NCBI RefSeq assembly: GCF_001552595.1
Contig: NZ_BCRM01000001.1
Span: forward strand, 930,001 to 994,000
DNA from: Rhodococcus erythropolis NBRC 15567
GTDB lineage: Bacteria > Actinomycetota > Actinomycetes > Mycobacteriales > Mycobacteriaceae
Length of the DNA stretch: 64,000 nt
Direction: 5' to 3'
Shown here piece after piece: positions 43,423 through 52,582 of this stretch (position 1 is the first letter of the stretch; each line of letters opens with the position of its first letter). The notes under the pieces were generated by a model. It was not told the origin of the DNA and searched no databases. It worked only from the letters and a program-made list of their open reading frames with translations. The translations under genes and the position numbers were made by a program.

Positions 43423-44159
43423 TGCGCACCGGAGCTACGCGGGTCGTCGTCGAGAGAGTGGGTGACACCGCTGTTGCGCGAGAGCTGATCTCGGGCGACT
43501 TCCTGGCCCCGCGGTTCGTCGACGCTCGCGGGCTCACCGTGCGAATTGCCTTGGTAGGGCACAGTGCAACGCTGCTGGCAGGCGACGACCTGCGTATCGA
43601 ATTCGTAGTCGCTCCGGGTACGTGCCTCGAGGTGATCGAGCCGTCGGGGACCGTCGCGTACAACGCGCGTGGCGGCCGGGCGTCGTGGTCGGCTTCGGCG
43701 AGCGTCGGCGCCGGTGCGGCGCTGATCTGGCGCGCGGCACCGTTTGTCGTCGCGGGCGGCGCGGATGTGACCAGGCGCGTGGATATTTCACTGGAATCCG
43801 ATGCGGTTGCGCTGCTCGACGAGATGATCGTGTTCGGCCGGACCGGCGAAACCGGCGGTGCCCTTCGCTCGGATCAGCGCATTACCGTCGACGGTGACGC
43901 GCTGCTCGTGGAAACACTCGACCTGCGTAGCGTGCCGGGCCGTTCGCTGCCGGGAATTCTCGGTGGCCATCGCGTGCTCGGTACGACCATGCTGTTGGGG
44001 ATCAAGACTTCCGACGTGGTCGAAGGGCACGTGACGCCGCTGGCGGGAGCAGGGATGCTGGCACGGGCCGTGGCCGATCACGCACACGAGGCGAGCGCAG
44101 CGTTGGATCCGATCTGGTCGCAGTGGCGTGGGCGGGTTTCGCAGAAGTACAGCGACTGA
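43422..44159 (+). CDS. ureD: urease accessory protein UreD
   Basis: A 245-residue beta-rich scaffold that binds apo-urease and conducts nickel with UreF. It is much diverged, as usual: LAGDDLRIEFVVAPGTCLEVIEPSGTVAY, WRAAPFVVAGGADVTRRVDI and GAMLARAVADHAHEAS-like segments. ATG 43422 overlaps the ureG stop by one base. Last gene of the urease operon; no clear terminator hairpin before the next gene at 44250. Confidence 0.9.
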   Translation: MRTGATRVVVERVGDTAVARELISGDFLAPRFVDARGLTVRIALVGHSATLLAGDDLRIEFVVAPGTCLEVIEPSGTVAYNARGGRASWSASASVGAGAALIWRAAPFVVAGGADVTRRVDISLESDAVALLDEMIVFGRTGETGGALRSDQRITVDGDALLVETLDLRSVPGRSLPGILGGHRVLGTTMLLGIKTSDVVEGHVTPLAGAGMLARAVADHAHEASAALDPIWSQWRGRVSQKYSD

Positions 44160-44249
44160 TTCGCCCGACCGTCACACTTCGGGAGGCTGCGTCGTCCAGT
44201 ATGTGACCAGGCCGAAGAGAGCCGGGCGCACGGGTTTGACGGAGGCATC

Positions 44250-44996
44250 ATGCAGATTGTTGTTCTGGGCGGAACCGGCCAGATGGGAAAGCTGGTCGTC
44301 GAGCAGGCGAAAATCGGGGGCCATGACGTCGTCGCCGCCGCTCGATCGACGGGAGTCGACATCTCTACGGGTGCGGGGTTGGACGAAGCATTTGTCGGTG
44401 CCGACGTTGTCATCGACGTGAGTGATCACGTCACCAACAGTGCCAAGAAGGCGATCGAGTTCTTCGAGACGGCAGCGAAGAACATCGCCGCGGCCGAAGC
44501 CAGAGCAGGCGTGAAGCATCACGTGCTGCTCTCGATCGTGAACTGCGACGATCCGCAGTTGAAGTCCTTCGGGTACTACCAGGGAAAGGCCGCGCAGGAA
44601 CGCGCGGTGGAAGCGTCGGGCATTCCCTTCACGATCCTGCGATCCACTCAGTGGTTCGAGTTCGGCGAGAAGACCATCGCGCTCTTCGGACTGGGGCCGG
44701 TCGCGATGGTTCCCCGGATGCGCTCCCAACCGATAGCGGCGAAGACCGTCGCCGAGGCTCTGGTGACGTGCGCTCAGAACGGTCCGACCGGGAGGGCTCC
44801 AGATCTCGCCGGGCCTGAGGTCCTCGAGATCCCGGCCATGACGCGTGAGATTTTGAAATACCGTGGCCGACGCAAGTGGCTGATCCCGATCTCGATGCCG
44901 GGAGCGGGTAAGGCGATGAAGGGTGGGGCGCTGCTGCCCGGGCCGGGATCCACAACTGCAGGACCCACGTTGAAGACCTGGTTACACGAGAACTGA
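44250..44996 (+). CDS. NmrA-like atypical short-chain dehydrogenase
   Basis: A 248-residue NAD(P)-binding protein starting IVVLGGTGQMGKLVVEQA, the GxxGxxG Rossmann motif. AGVKHHVLLSIVNCDD and the segment FTILRSTQWFEFGEK follow the pattern of the NmrA / SDR a5 group. No catalytic Tyr-x3-Lys arrangement typical of classical SDRs is evident except YYQGK, so an enzymatic or redox-sensing role are both possible. A GGAGG site precedes ATG 44250. A bidirectional terminator follows. Confidence 0.8.
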   Translation: MQIVVLGGTGQMGKLVVEQAKIGGHDVVAAARSTGVDISTGAGLDEAFVGADVVIDVSDHVTNSAKKAIEFFETAAKNIAAAEARAGVKHHVLLSIVNCDDPQLKSFGYYQGKAAQERAVEASGIPFTILRSTQWFEFGEKTIALFGLGPVAMVPRMRSQPIAAKTVAEALVTCAQNGPTGRAPDLAGPEVLEIPAMTREILKYRGRRKWLIPISMPGAGKAMKGGALLPGPGSTTAGPTLKTWLHEN

Positions 44997-45001
44997 ATAG
45001 G

Positions 45002-45035
45002 AAAGGCGGCCGTGCAAGTGCGCGGCCGCCTTTTA
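45002..45035. terminator. bidirectional terminator between the NmrA-like gene and phoU
   Basis: An inverted repeat of AAAGGCGGCCG with CGGCCGCCTTTT, separated by 10-12 bases. T-runs lie on both sides. Serves two convergent genes. Confidence 0.85.
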
Positions 45036-45054
45036 CTCACGTGGACTGTTGGGT

Positions 45055-45750
45055 TCAGAGATCCGGGTACGAGGTGAGGTTGTCGACCTTCTCGGTGGTT
45101 TCCGGCTCTTCGGGCAGCTTGCCGGTCACCAGGAAGATGACGCGTCGGCCGACCTCGACGGCGTGGTCGGCGAACCGCTCGTAGAAGCGGCCGAGCAGCG
45201 TGACGTCGACTGCGGCGGCAACGCCGTGCTTCCACTCGCGGTCCATGAGGACGGTGAAGAGGTGGCGGTGGAGGTCGTCCATCGCTTCGTCTTCTTCGCG
45301 CAGGCGGGCAGCGCGCTCGGGGTCGCGGGTCTCGAGGACGACCTTGGCGGCCGCACCGATGGAGACAGCGATGCGTCCCATCTCGGCGAAGTAGCCGTTG
45401 ACCTCTTCGGGAAGCACGTGGTTGGGATGTCGGCGGCGCGCGATCTTCGCGACGTGCAGGGCGAGTGCACCCATGCGGTCGATGTCGGCGACGATCTGGA
45501 TTCCACTGACCACCGAGCGCAGATCTCCGGCAACGGGAGCCTGCAGGGCGAGCAGCGCAAACGCGCGCTCCTCGCAAATGGTGCTGAGTTCGGTGATCTT
45601 GTCGTGTTCGCCGATTACTTGTTCTGCCAGGGACAGGTCTGCCTGGAGCAGGGACTGGGTGGCGCGCTCCATAGCGGCACCTGCCAGTCCTGCCATCTCG
45701 CCGAGCGTGTCTGCAAGCTCGGTCATCTGTTCGTTGTAAGCCACGCGCAT
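45055..45750 (-). CDS. phoU: phosphate-signalling protein PhoU (PhoY2 type)
   Basis: A 231-residue PhoU protein with two helical repeats, each carrying the metal-site motif: [21 protein letters not shown] and [20 protein letters not shown]. It damps the phosphate response by linking the Pst transporter to the sensor kinase. In M. tuberculosis phoY2 follows pstB directly; here the 4.7-kb urease block and the NmrA-like gene intervene and phoU points the other way. ATG/GTG choice: the frame starts at ATG 45750. Confidence 0.94.
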   Translation of the reverse strand: MRVAYNEQMTELADTLGEMAGLAGAAMERATQSLLQADLSLAEQVIGEHDKITELSTICEERAFALLALQAPVAGDLRSVVSGIQIVADIDRMGALALHVAKIARRRHPNHVLPEEVNGYFAEMGRIAVSIGAAAKVVLETRDPERAARLREEDEAMDDLHRHLFTVLMDREWKHGVAAAVDVTLLGRFYERFADHAVEVGRRVIFLVTGKLPEEPETTEKVDNLTSYPDL

Positions 45751-45822
45751 GAGGTCAGAGCCTACGTGCCGTGAAAGACCAAGTCACAAGCACCAGGTGA
45801 ACGCAAGGTGAATGAACGCGTG

Positions 45823-47853
45823 TCAGTCGCAGGTGGTGTCGCCTGCGTTGACGCTGGCGATGTCGGCGGGCAGAGCCGTCGAGGTGCTGGTGTCGACCGA
45901 TGTCGGATTTGCCGCCAGGATGGTCCCCGGGTCCGCGGGGGCGACGACGGTGCCGGCGAAATTGCTTCCGACGACGACCTCGATCATGTCTCCCATGCTC
46001 GGAGCGAGAACGAGAACCGCACCGGGAATCGACGACGCGACAGTGACCGCTTCAGCCTCGTAACCTGCTGCGTAACGCACGACGGTGGTCGAGGCTTGAG
46101 CATTCGCCAGGCCGGTGGCTGCGCTGAAGTTGCCGACCGTGGAGATCTGGAAACCGTAGGCAGCGAGGCTGTCGGCGATCGTCGCGGCCTGCCCGGCGAT
46201 TCCCGACGCGTTGGAGACGTCGACCGAGATGTTGTACGCACTCATCGCTTCGACGGAAGTGGCGGCGGGCGGCGTGCTGGACGTAGGAGGGGTTGTCGTG
46301 GAACTGGTCGACGACGGTGTGGTGTCCTCGCGCTCTTCACCCGGAAGCGGTTCGTCGTCGATGATCGCCTGGAAGAGGGACTTGATCTCGTCGGTGCGAG
46401 GAATCTCGTTGCCCCAGTCGTTGGTGCCGTCCGTGGGGACCGTCAAGAACGTCACCGCGCCCGCGTCGACGTTCTGCAGCGAACGGCCGAGGGTGACCAG
46501 CGACTTCGTGTCGATGTTCTCGACGAACGTGTCGCTGGTGAAGGCGTTGATGAATCCGTTGAGCTTGCTCGGATTCAGGAGGACCTGGTTGGACAGGGCC
46601 GAGCGGAGCAGCGCCGACAGGAACTTCTGCTGACGGGTGATGCGTCCGTAGTCGCCGTTACCCTCGGCTTCGACGTGGCGCGCACGCACATAGTTGAGGG
46701 CGGTACGGCCGTCGAGCATCTGCGTTCCGCCGGATGCGAGGACGGTTCCGAGGATGCCGTCCTCGATCGGTCCGGGGGAGCAGACGTTCACGCCGCCGAC
46801 GGTGTCGACCATGCGCTCGAAACCGGCGAAGTCCATTCCGACGAAGTGCCCGATTTTCAGGCCGGACATCTTCTGGATGACCTTGACCAGGCACTTGGGA
46901 CCACCGAGTGCGTACGTCGCATTGAGCTTGTCGCCACTGGCGGCCGGGAAGGTTTCGCTGGTGTACTTGCCGGCGTCGTTGTCCCAGCCCTGGCAGATCG
47001 GACGTTCGACGTCGAGGTCACGCGGGAAGGAGACGGCGACGACGCGGCTTCGGTCGGCGGGAATGTTCACCAGCATGACCGTGTCGGCGCGCGCGCCTTC
47101 GGCGTCTTCGACGGTTCCGGCGCCGATCTCACCGCTCGCGCCGGCGCGGGTATCGGTGCCGATGATCAAGTACGTCTCGTCGCCGAGCTGGCCCCCGGCG
47201 TCGATGATGTCGTCGGACTCGGTGTCGAGTGCCGCAATCTGATCGAAACCGCCTTCGACTGACCGCAGATAACCCCAGACGACGCCGGTCAACGCGAGAG
47301 ACATGACGGCCAGGAACGCTACTGCCGATCGGCCGATCACTTTTGCGCGATGGCGGCGGCGAATCTTGCTTTGCGCCAGACGGGTAGCGCCGGTGTCACC
47401 GACTACCCGCGGCACTGCGGAGGTGACGGGATGTTCTTCGGTGATCCAGTCCGCAGCGGCAGGCGGGACGGTCGGACGCGCGGGAATCGGCCGGGCCGGG
47501 GGCGGCGCGGACGCTGATGGAGGTGGAGTCCTGGGTGGCACGGATTTGGTCGGCGCTGCCTTGGGCGGTGCAGCCGGGGCAGGTGGCGGCTTCTTGTCGC
47601 CTACCCGACGGACCAACTCGGCGACCGAAACAGAGTCGTCGGTCGGAGGCGAATCCCGGCGGCCGGTCCGTCCACTGCTGCGACGCTCCGGGGGACTGGG
47701 TGGTTGCGGTGCTGGTCGCTGGGGTGTGGCAGGACGCTGGGGAGCTGCCGGTTGGTCCGGGCGGGCGTTGCGGAACCGCTTGTCTGCGAGCGGACGTTCC
47801 CAGGGGGCGCGGCTCTCGGGCGGAGGTGGGCCCGAATCGTGATCATCACCCAC
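45823..47853 (-). CDS. LCP family cell-wall ligase with LytR_C domain
   Basis: A 676-residue LytR-CpsA-Psr protein. The first ~165 residues are cytoplasmic and rich in Pro, Arg and Ala. One membrane helix follows (AFLAVMSLALTGVVWGY). The LCP catalytic domain contains LIIGTDTRAG, VSFPRDLDV, and AGFERMVDTVGGVNV with the conserved Arg/Asp residues. The C-terminal LytR_C domain lies beyond a Thr/Ser/Pro linker. In mycolic-acid bacteria LCP ligases (Lcp1 and relatives) attach arabinogalactan to peptidoglycan. Counterpart of Rv0822c. GTG 47853 is the chosen start. Confidence 0.92.
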   Translation of the reverse strand: MGDDHDSGPPPPESRAPWERPLADKRFRNARPDQPAAPQRPATPQRPAPQPPSPPERRSSGRTGRRDSPPTDDSVSVAELVRRVGDKKPPPAPAAPPKAAPTKSVPPRTPPPSASAPPPARPIPARPTVPPAAADWITEEHPVTSAVPRVVGDTGATRLAQSKIRRRHRAKVIGRSAVAFLAVMSLALTGVVWGYLRSVEGGFDQIAALDTESDDIIDAGGQLGDETYLIIGTDTRAGASGEIGAGTVEDAEGARADTVMLVNIPADRSRVVAVSFPRDLDVERPICQGWDNDAGKYTSETFPAASGDKLNATYALGGPKCLVKVIQKMSGLKIGHFVGMDFAGFERMVDTVGGVNVCSPGPIEDGILGTVLASGGTQMLDGRTALNYVRARHVEAEGNGDYGRITRQQKFLSALLRSALSNQVLLNPSKLNGFINAFTSDTFVENIDTKSLVTLGRSLQNVDAGAVTFLTVPTDGTNDWGNEIPRTDEIKSLFQAIIDDEPLPGEEREDTTPSSTSSTTTPPTSSTPPAATSVEAMSAYNISVDVSNASGIAGQAATIADSLAAYGFQISTVGNFSAATGLANAQASTTVVRYAAGYEAEAVTVASSIPGAVLVLAPSMGDMIEVVVGSNFAGTVVAPADPGTILAANPTSVDTSTSTALPADIASVNAGDTTCD

Positions 47854-48003
47854 CGATGCAACCTGTCCCGTCGTCGACTGTCAGTAACTCGTCATTCAGA
47901 TGCCGGCGTCAACCGGCTGTCGACGAAGCTGGAGCCATATTACTGGTGAATCCTGAGTGCTTCACTCAGAAAGTGATGAGAGTAATCCGACGGCGTGTTC
48001 TCG

Positions 48004-49146
48004 CTAGCCACCGGAGTGCATCATGTCAGCCCCCACCGGCACAAGATCGTCCTCGGGATCGTCGAGCCAACCTTCCGGAAGTGCTACCTGACCGGGCGAG
48101 CCTTGGCGACCCCGCGGACCTTCGGCGTCCTTGGGGAACGGGACGTCGTGATCGAGCTGTCCGAGCAGGTCGTCCAGTTCGGACAACGTGCTGACCAACG
48201 CCATCGAGACCCGCAGATCCGATCCGACCGGGAACCCACGCATGTACCAGGAGACGTGCTTGCGAAGTTCGCGCAAGCCCTTCATCTCACCGTGGTGTGC
48301 GGCGAGCAGCTGGGCGTGACGGGCGATGATCTTGGTGACTTCGCCGAGCGTCGGCGGCGTGGCGATCTGTTGTCCGTTGAGAGCTGCGCTGAGTTCCGCG
48401 AACAGCCATGGCCGTCCGAGGCAGCCACGTCCGACGACGACGCCGTCGCAGCCGGTCTCGTTCATCATCCGGGCAGCATCCGAAGCATCGAAGATGTCAC
48501 CGTTGCCGAGGATCGGAACGTCGGTGACGTGTTCCTTGAGACGCGTGATCTCGTTCCAGTCAGCAGTGCCGGAGTAGCGCTGCGACGCGGTACGTGCGTG
48601 AAGTGCGACGGCAGCAGCGCCTTCAGCTGCGGCGATCCGGCCGGCGTCGAGGTGCGTGTGATGTTCGGGGTCGATGCCGACGCGCATCTTCACGGTGACC
48701 GGAATATCGGTGCCCTCGGTGGCGCGCACAGCAGCCGCGACGATCTGTCCGAACAGCCGACGCTTGTACGGCAGCGCGGAGCCACCGCCCTTGCGGGTCA
48801 CCTTCGGGACGGGGCAGCCGAAGTTCATGTCGATGTGATCGGCCATGTTCTCGTCGACGATCATCTTGGCCGCGGCGTAGGTCGTATCCGGGTCGACTGT
48901 GTACAACTGCAGCGACCGGGGCGTTTCGGTCGGGCCGAACGTGGTCATGTGCATCGTGGCCGGCTGGCGCTCGACGAGCGCACGTGCCGTGACCATCTCG
49001 CAGACGTAGAGGCCGGACGTGCTGCCTGCACGTTCGAGTTCGAGTTCACGGCACAGCGTGCGGAAGGCGACGTTGGTGACGCCCGCCATGGGGGCGAGGA
49101 CCACGGGGCTGTGCAGCTCGAGTGAACCGATACGTAGGGATGACAT
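48004..49146 (-). CDS. dusB: tRNA-dihydrouridine synthase (DusB type)
   Basis: A flavoenzyme of 380 residues that reduces uridines in the tRNA D-loop with NADPH. VVLAPMAGVTNVAFR at the FMN-binding start, and the catalytic loop IDMNFGCPVPKVTRKGGGSA with the active Cys, are diagnostic. LHARTASQRYSG and GNGDIFDASDA bind FMN phosphate. Counterpart of Rv0823c. The C-terminal 40 residues are acidic and poorly conserved. The start is ATG 49146 with an AGAGG site. Confidence 0.94.
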   Translation of the reverse strand: MSSLRIGSLELHSPVVLAPMAGVTNVAFRTLCRELELERAGSTSGLYVCEMVTARALVERQPATMHMTTFGPTETPRSLQLYTVDPDTTYAAAKMIVDENMADHIDMNFGCPVPKVTRKGGGSALPYKRRLFGQIVAAAVRATEGTDIPVTVKMRVGIDPEHHTHLDAGRIAAAEGAAAVALHARTASQRYSGTADWNEITRLKEHVTDVPILGNGDIFDASDAARMMNETGCDGVVVGRGCLGRPWLFAELSAALNGQQIATPPTLGEVTKIIARHAQLLAAHHGEMKGLRELRKHVSWYMRGFPVGSDLRVSMALVSTLSELDDLLGQLDHDVPFPKDAEGPRGRQGSPGQVALPEGWLDDPEDDLVPVGADMMHSGG

Positions 49147-49181
49147 GTCTACCTCTGAACAAATACTTGTGACAATTGGAA

Positions 49182-49211
49182 GTGCCCGGTACCGAATCCG
49201 GTACCGGGCAC
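49182..49211 (-). terminator. terminator after desA
   Basis: A perfect 13-bp inverted repeat (GTGCCCGGTACCG and complement) around the 4-base loop AATC, 16 bases after the desA stop on the minus strand and before dusB. Very stable, without a T-run. Confidence 0.8.
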
Positions 49212-49227
49212 AGAATAGCTGGTGAAA

Positions 49228-50187
49228 CTAAGAAGCCTGCTGTTCGCGCTTGGCGGCTTCGCGTGCGAGCATGCGATCGCGCTGTTCCTCGAACTTCGTC
49301 GCGTTGGCGGCAAGGGTCTCGAGGAAGGCCGCCAACTCTTCGCGCGTGTTCTCGCCTTCGGCACTGAAATCGTTGCGCTCGAAGATGTTCCACTTGCGCA
49401 AGACGGGCCAGACGACCTCGTCGAGGTGCTGGCGAAGGTCGTAGATGCCGTGCTTGGCCATGAGAGCGCCGTTACGACGGAAGTTAGGCATGCCGGCGCC
49501 CGGCATCTGGAAGTTCTGGACGATGTTCGCCACAGCCTTGAGAGCCTGATCGGGAGCAAGATCGAGCGCGGCGGCGCAGATGTTGCGGTAGAAGATCATG
49601 TGCAGGTTCTCATCAGCGGCGATGCGCTGAAGCATCTTGTCGGCAATCGGCTCGTCGCAAGCCTTGCCGGTGTTGCGGTGGCTGACGCGCGTCGCGAGTT
49701 CCTGGAAGGTCACGTAGGCGACCGAGTGCAGCAGGCCGGCGTCGCCCTCGTCGATGGGTGCGCTGTAACCGTTTGTCATGTGTTCCATGCGGAAGCGCTC
49801 GAGCTCGACGGGGTCGACTGCGCGCGTGACGACGAGGTAGTCACGCATCACGATGCCGTGACGGTTCTCCTCGGCGGTCCACCGGCCGACCCACGTTCCC
49901 CAGGCGCCGTCCTGCGAAAAGTTCTCGGCGATCTCGCGGTGGTACGAGGGCAGGTTGTCCTCGGTGAGCAGGTTGGTGATCATCGCGGCGCGAGCTACCT
50001 CGCCGAGCTGTGACTGCTCGAGACTCCAGTCTTCGCCGCCCATGGCTGCGAAGTTACGACCCTCGTCCCACGGAACGTAGTCGTGTGGATGCCATTCCTT
50101 GGCCATGGAGATGTGGCGGTTGACGTTCTCCTCGGCAACCGGCTGCAGCTCTTGTAGCAGCTCCAGCTGCGTCAGAATCCTCGTCAT
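49228..50187 (-). CDS. desA: soluble acyl-ACP/acyl desaturase DesA1-like
   Basis: A 319-residue diiron desaturase of the plant-type acyl-ACP family found in mycobacteria (Rv0824c, DesA1). The two metal motifs are seen: EENRH (Glu 106-His 110) and DENLH (Asp 192-His 196). It would introduce a cis double bond in a fatty acyl chain, probably a mycolic-acid precursor; electron donors are not encoded nearby. ATG 50187 has a GGAGG site. The 131 bases upstream hold its promoter and no other gene. Essential in mycobacteria, so it is likely core here. Confidence 0.93.
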   Translation of the reverse strand: MTRILTQLELLQELQPVAEENVNRHISMAKEWHPHDYVPWDEGRNFAAMGGEDWSLEQSQLGEVARAAMITNLLTEDNLPSYHREIAENFSQDGAWGTWVGRWTAEENRHGIVMRDYLVVTRAVDPVELERFRMEHMTNGYSAPIDEGDAGLLHSVAYVTFQELATRVSHRNTGKACDEPIADKMLQRIAADENLHMIFYRNICAAALDLAPDQALKAVANIVQNFQMPGAGMPNFRRNGALMAKHGIYDLRQHLDEVVWPVLRKWNIFERNDFSAEGENTREELAAFLETLAANATKFEEQRDRMLAREAAKREQQAS

Positions 50188-50318
50188 TTCTTGCCTCCAT
50201 GTTGAGTGAATGCGCGACTTCGCCCCAGCCTACGGCACCGTAGGTTTGAAAAGAATGGCATGAAAATTGCTCCCCTCGAGGGATGTTACCGATCCGTAGT
50301 TATCCGGGGGCACTTTCA

Positions 50319-51194
50319 CTACCAAGTCGTTCTTTCGACGTAGTCGCGGAACGTCCGGGCGGGATCGGACAGCTCGCGGCTCTTCGACCAGATCAGCCCT
50401 ATTTTTCGCTGGGCTCCTTCGATCGGTACGTAGACGACTCCTTCGGCCCAGATCGGTGGATCCTGAACCGGCATGACCGAGACACCGAAGGACGCGGAGA
50501 CCAGTCCGCCGACCGTTGCCAGCTCGCTGCTCTCGAAGACGAAATTCGGCGTGAATCCTGCGGCCGCGCACAGTTCATCGAGAATTCTTCGCATCCCGAA
50601 GTTCGGATGCATACCGATGAACGGTTCGTCGGCCGCGTCCGCAAGCTCGACCGAATGCAACTTCGCAAAGCGATGATCAGCCGGAACAGCCAATGCCAGT
50701 GACTGCTGGGCGATCTGCATCCATGCCACCTGCGGATCACGCGGCTGCGGCGAGACGACGGCCAGGTCGGACGTGCCGGCGGCAATTCTGTCGACCAGGA
50801 ACTGCGCACTGTCCTGATGCAGTTCGAATCGCACTCCGGGATGCTCGACGCGGTATCCGCGCAGCATGTGCGGCACCAACCAGGTGCCGAACGAGTGGAG
50901 GAAGTCGAGCCGGACCGTGCCGCTTTCGGGGCTCGCCAGCGACTGGATTTCGCTCTGCGCCGCGTCGAGTGAGTGAAGAGCGGTGCGAGCGTGTCGGTAG
51001 AGGATCTCGCCGTACCGGTTCAGTTCGAGCCGGCGTCCCTGACGGTCGAAGAGCGTCACTCCGATCTGTCGTTCGAGGCGTGCGAGTTTGCGCGAGAGCG
51101 TCGGCTGCGACAGGTGAGTCAGATCCGCGGTAGCGGTCACCTGTTGGGTTTCGGCGAGAACGACAAACCATTCGAGGTCTTCGGTCAGCATCAC
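50319..51194 (-). CDS. LysR family transcriptional regulator
   Basis: A 291-residue LysR regulator. Winged helix at residues 1-60 (LTEDLEWFVVLAETQQVTATADLTHLSQPTLSRKLARLE, read in two parts) and an effector domain from about residue 92 (GTVRLDFLHSFGTWLVPHML, ESSELATVGGLVSASFGVSV). It is divergent from an MFS transporter gene, and resembles the YybE/CynR-type regulators found next to such transporters; control of that neighbour is likely. ATG 51194 or the next codon starts it. Confidence 0.9.
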   Translation of the reverse strand: MMLTEDLEWFVVLAETQQVTATADLTHLSQPTLSRKLARLERQIGVTLFDRQGRRLELNRYGEILYRHARTALHSLDAAQSEIQSLASPESGTVRLDFLHSFGTWLVPHMLRGYRVEHPGVRFELHQDSAQFLVDRIAAGTSDLAVVSPQPRDPQVAWMQIAQQSLALAVPADHRFAKLHSVELADAADEPFIGMHPNFGMRRILDELCAAAGFTPNFVFESSELATVGGLVSASFGVSVMPVQDPPIWAEGVVYVPIEGAQRKIGLIWSKSRELSDPARTFRDYVERTTW

Positions 51195-51218
51195 GAACCC
51201 AATCTATATACCTATGAC

Positions 51219-51242
51219 GCATATAGAACTCCAAGTTTATGC
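51219..51242. promoter_or_regulatory. LysR-type inverted repeat
   Basis: GCATA (51219-51223) and TATGC (51238-51242) form an interrupted inverted repeat 14 bases apart, with the T-N11-A character of LysR sites, 25 bases from the LysR start and 67 bases before the MFS start. Placement fits autoregulation and transporter control. Confidence 0.4.
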
Positions 51243-51291
51243 ATTTTCTTTTGTCGAAGCGCGGCGGGAGGATTCTTACCGGAGGTAAGCG

Positions 51292-51312
51292 ATGCCTGGA
51301 GGTATGTGGTGA
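51292..51312 (+). CDS. six-codon upstream ORF coupled to the MFS gene
   Basis: ATG 51292 opens MPGGMW followed by TGA. A GGAGG site lies six bases upstream (51281-51285), and the stop overlaps the MFS GTG at 51309 as GTGA. The uORF body itself contains the MFS gene's GGAGG (51298-51302). Strong ribosome site plus overlap suggest a real translated leader. Confidence 0.5.
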   Translation: MPGGMW

Positions 51313-52526
51313 CTGTCGAGAATGTGATCGAATCCGAAGTGGTGCCGCTTCGCCGCGGAACACCGGGGTATCGCACGGTGACCGTTGCGTTGTTCGCGGC
51401 CGGGCTGTCGACATTCATCTCGATGTACGCGGCACAGGCATTGCTGCCTGCGTTCGCCGAAGGCTTCGACGTCTCGCCCGCGGTGTCTGCACTTTCGGTC
51501 TCGGCGACGACGGGCATGTTGGCGTTGGCGATCATTCCGGCCAGTGCGCTCTCCGAGCGGTTCGGTCGCACACGGGTGATGATCGCGTCGGCGTCGGCAT
51601 CCTGTGTGATCGGTTTGCTTCTGCCACTCAGTCCGACGATCGAGGTTCTGCTGATCGGACGCGCGGCGCAAGGCTTGGCTCTGGCAGGGGTCCCGGCGGT
51701 GGCGATGGCCTATCTGGCCGAGGAGGTCGATCGGAAGGACCTCGGTGCAGCGATGGGAAGGTACGTCGCCGGCACGACGATCGGTGGGCTGATCGGACGG
51801 CTGGTTCCGTCGGCCGTCGTCGATTTCAGTACGTGGCGCTGGGCATTGGTGACTGCGGCCTTGCTGTCAGCGTTGTTCGCGCTCAACATGATCCGGAAGC
51901 TCCCCGCGTCGAAGTTCTTTCGCCCGCAACCGGTGTCGGTGCGTGCGATCGCGTCGAATCTACGACGCCACCTTGCGAACCCGTCGCTGCGCGCGCTTTT
52001 CGCCTTGGGGTTCATCCTCATGGGCGGATTCGTCTCGATCTACAACTTCCTCGGGTTTCGGCTCACGGCAGCACCTTTCGTACTTCCCGAAGCACTTGTC
52101 GGCCTGGTCTTTCTTTTCTACCTCGCCGGAACTTTCACCTCAGCGGTAGCCGGCGGGGCCTCGGACCGGCTGGGTAGGCGCAGTGTTCTGCTCGGCTCGG
52201 TTGTTGTCATCGGTATCGGGCTGGCACTGACCGTTCCGGACAATCTGGCGTTGACTCTCGTGGGGATGCTGCTCTTCACCGGAGGATTCTTCGCGGCACA
52301 TTCGGTGGCCAGCGGTTGGGTGGGGCTGATCGCGACCGATCACCGGGCCGAGGCGTCGGCGTTGTATCTGTTTGCCTATTACGCGGGTTCGTCCGTGGCG
52401 GGCGCCCTCGCTGGTCTCGCGTACGCGGGCGGCGGTTGGGGTGGGGTCAGTGCCTTTGTGGGCGCGCTGCTGTTGGTTGCGTTTGCATTGTCGCTGAAGA
52501 TGTTTCGATCTTCGACGGTTGATTGA
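51309..52526 (+). CDS. MFS transporter
   Basis: A 405-residue, twelve-helix major facilitator. The loop motif ASALSERFGRTRVMI between helices 2 and 3 and GGASDRLGRRSVLL between helices 8 and 9 are the A-motifs of drug/metabolite exporters (YnfM/AraJ-like subgroup). GTG 51309 is six bases after GGAGG; GTG 51306 is too close. The divergent LysR gene probably controls it. Substrate unknown. Confidence 0.88.
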   Translation: MTVENVIESEVVPLRRGTPGYRTVTVALFAAGLSTFISMYAAQALLPAFAEGFDVSPAVSALSVSATTGMLALAIIPASALSERFGRTRVMIASASASCVIGLLLPLSPTIEVLLIGRAAQGLALAGVPAVAMAYLAEEVDRKDLGAAMGRYVAGTTIGGLIGRLVPSAVVDFSTWRWALVTAALLSALFALNMIRKLPASKFFRPQPVSVRAIASNLRRHLANPSLRALFALGFILMGGFVSIYNFLGFRLTAAPFVLPEALVGLVFLFYLAGTFTSAVAGGASDRLGRRSVLLGSVVVIGIGLALTVPDNLALTLVGMLLFTGGFFAAHSVASGWVGLIATDHRAEASALYLFAYYAGSSVAGALAGLAYAGGGWGGVSAFVGALLLVAFALSLKMFRSSTVD

Positions 52527-52531
52527 ACAGA

Positions 52532-52567
52532 GCACTGCGGCGACCCCGAACGGGATCGCCGCAGTGC
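52532..52567. terminator. bidirectional terminator between MFS and DUF937 genes
   Basis: A 16-bp stem (GCACTGCGGCGACCCC pairing with GGGATCGCCGCAGTGC, one mismatch) and tiny loop, five bases after the MFS stop. It also lies 16 bases past the convergent DUF937 stop. Confidence 0.85.
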
Positions 52568-52582
52568 GTTCTGTCTAGCGTT

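Noticed and set aside
45808-47262. A 484-codon plus-strand frame opposite the LCP gene
   Set aside because: The LCP protein has membrane helix and domain motifs; this frame has only Asp/Val/Gly/Arg-rich sequence.
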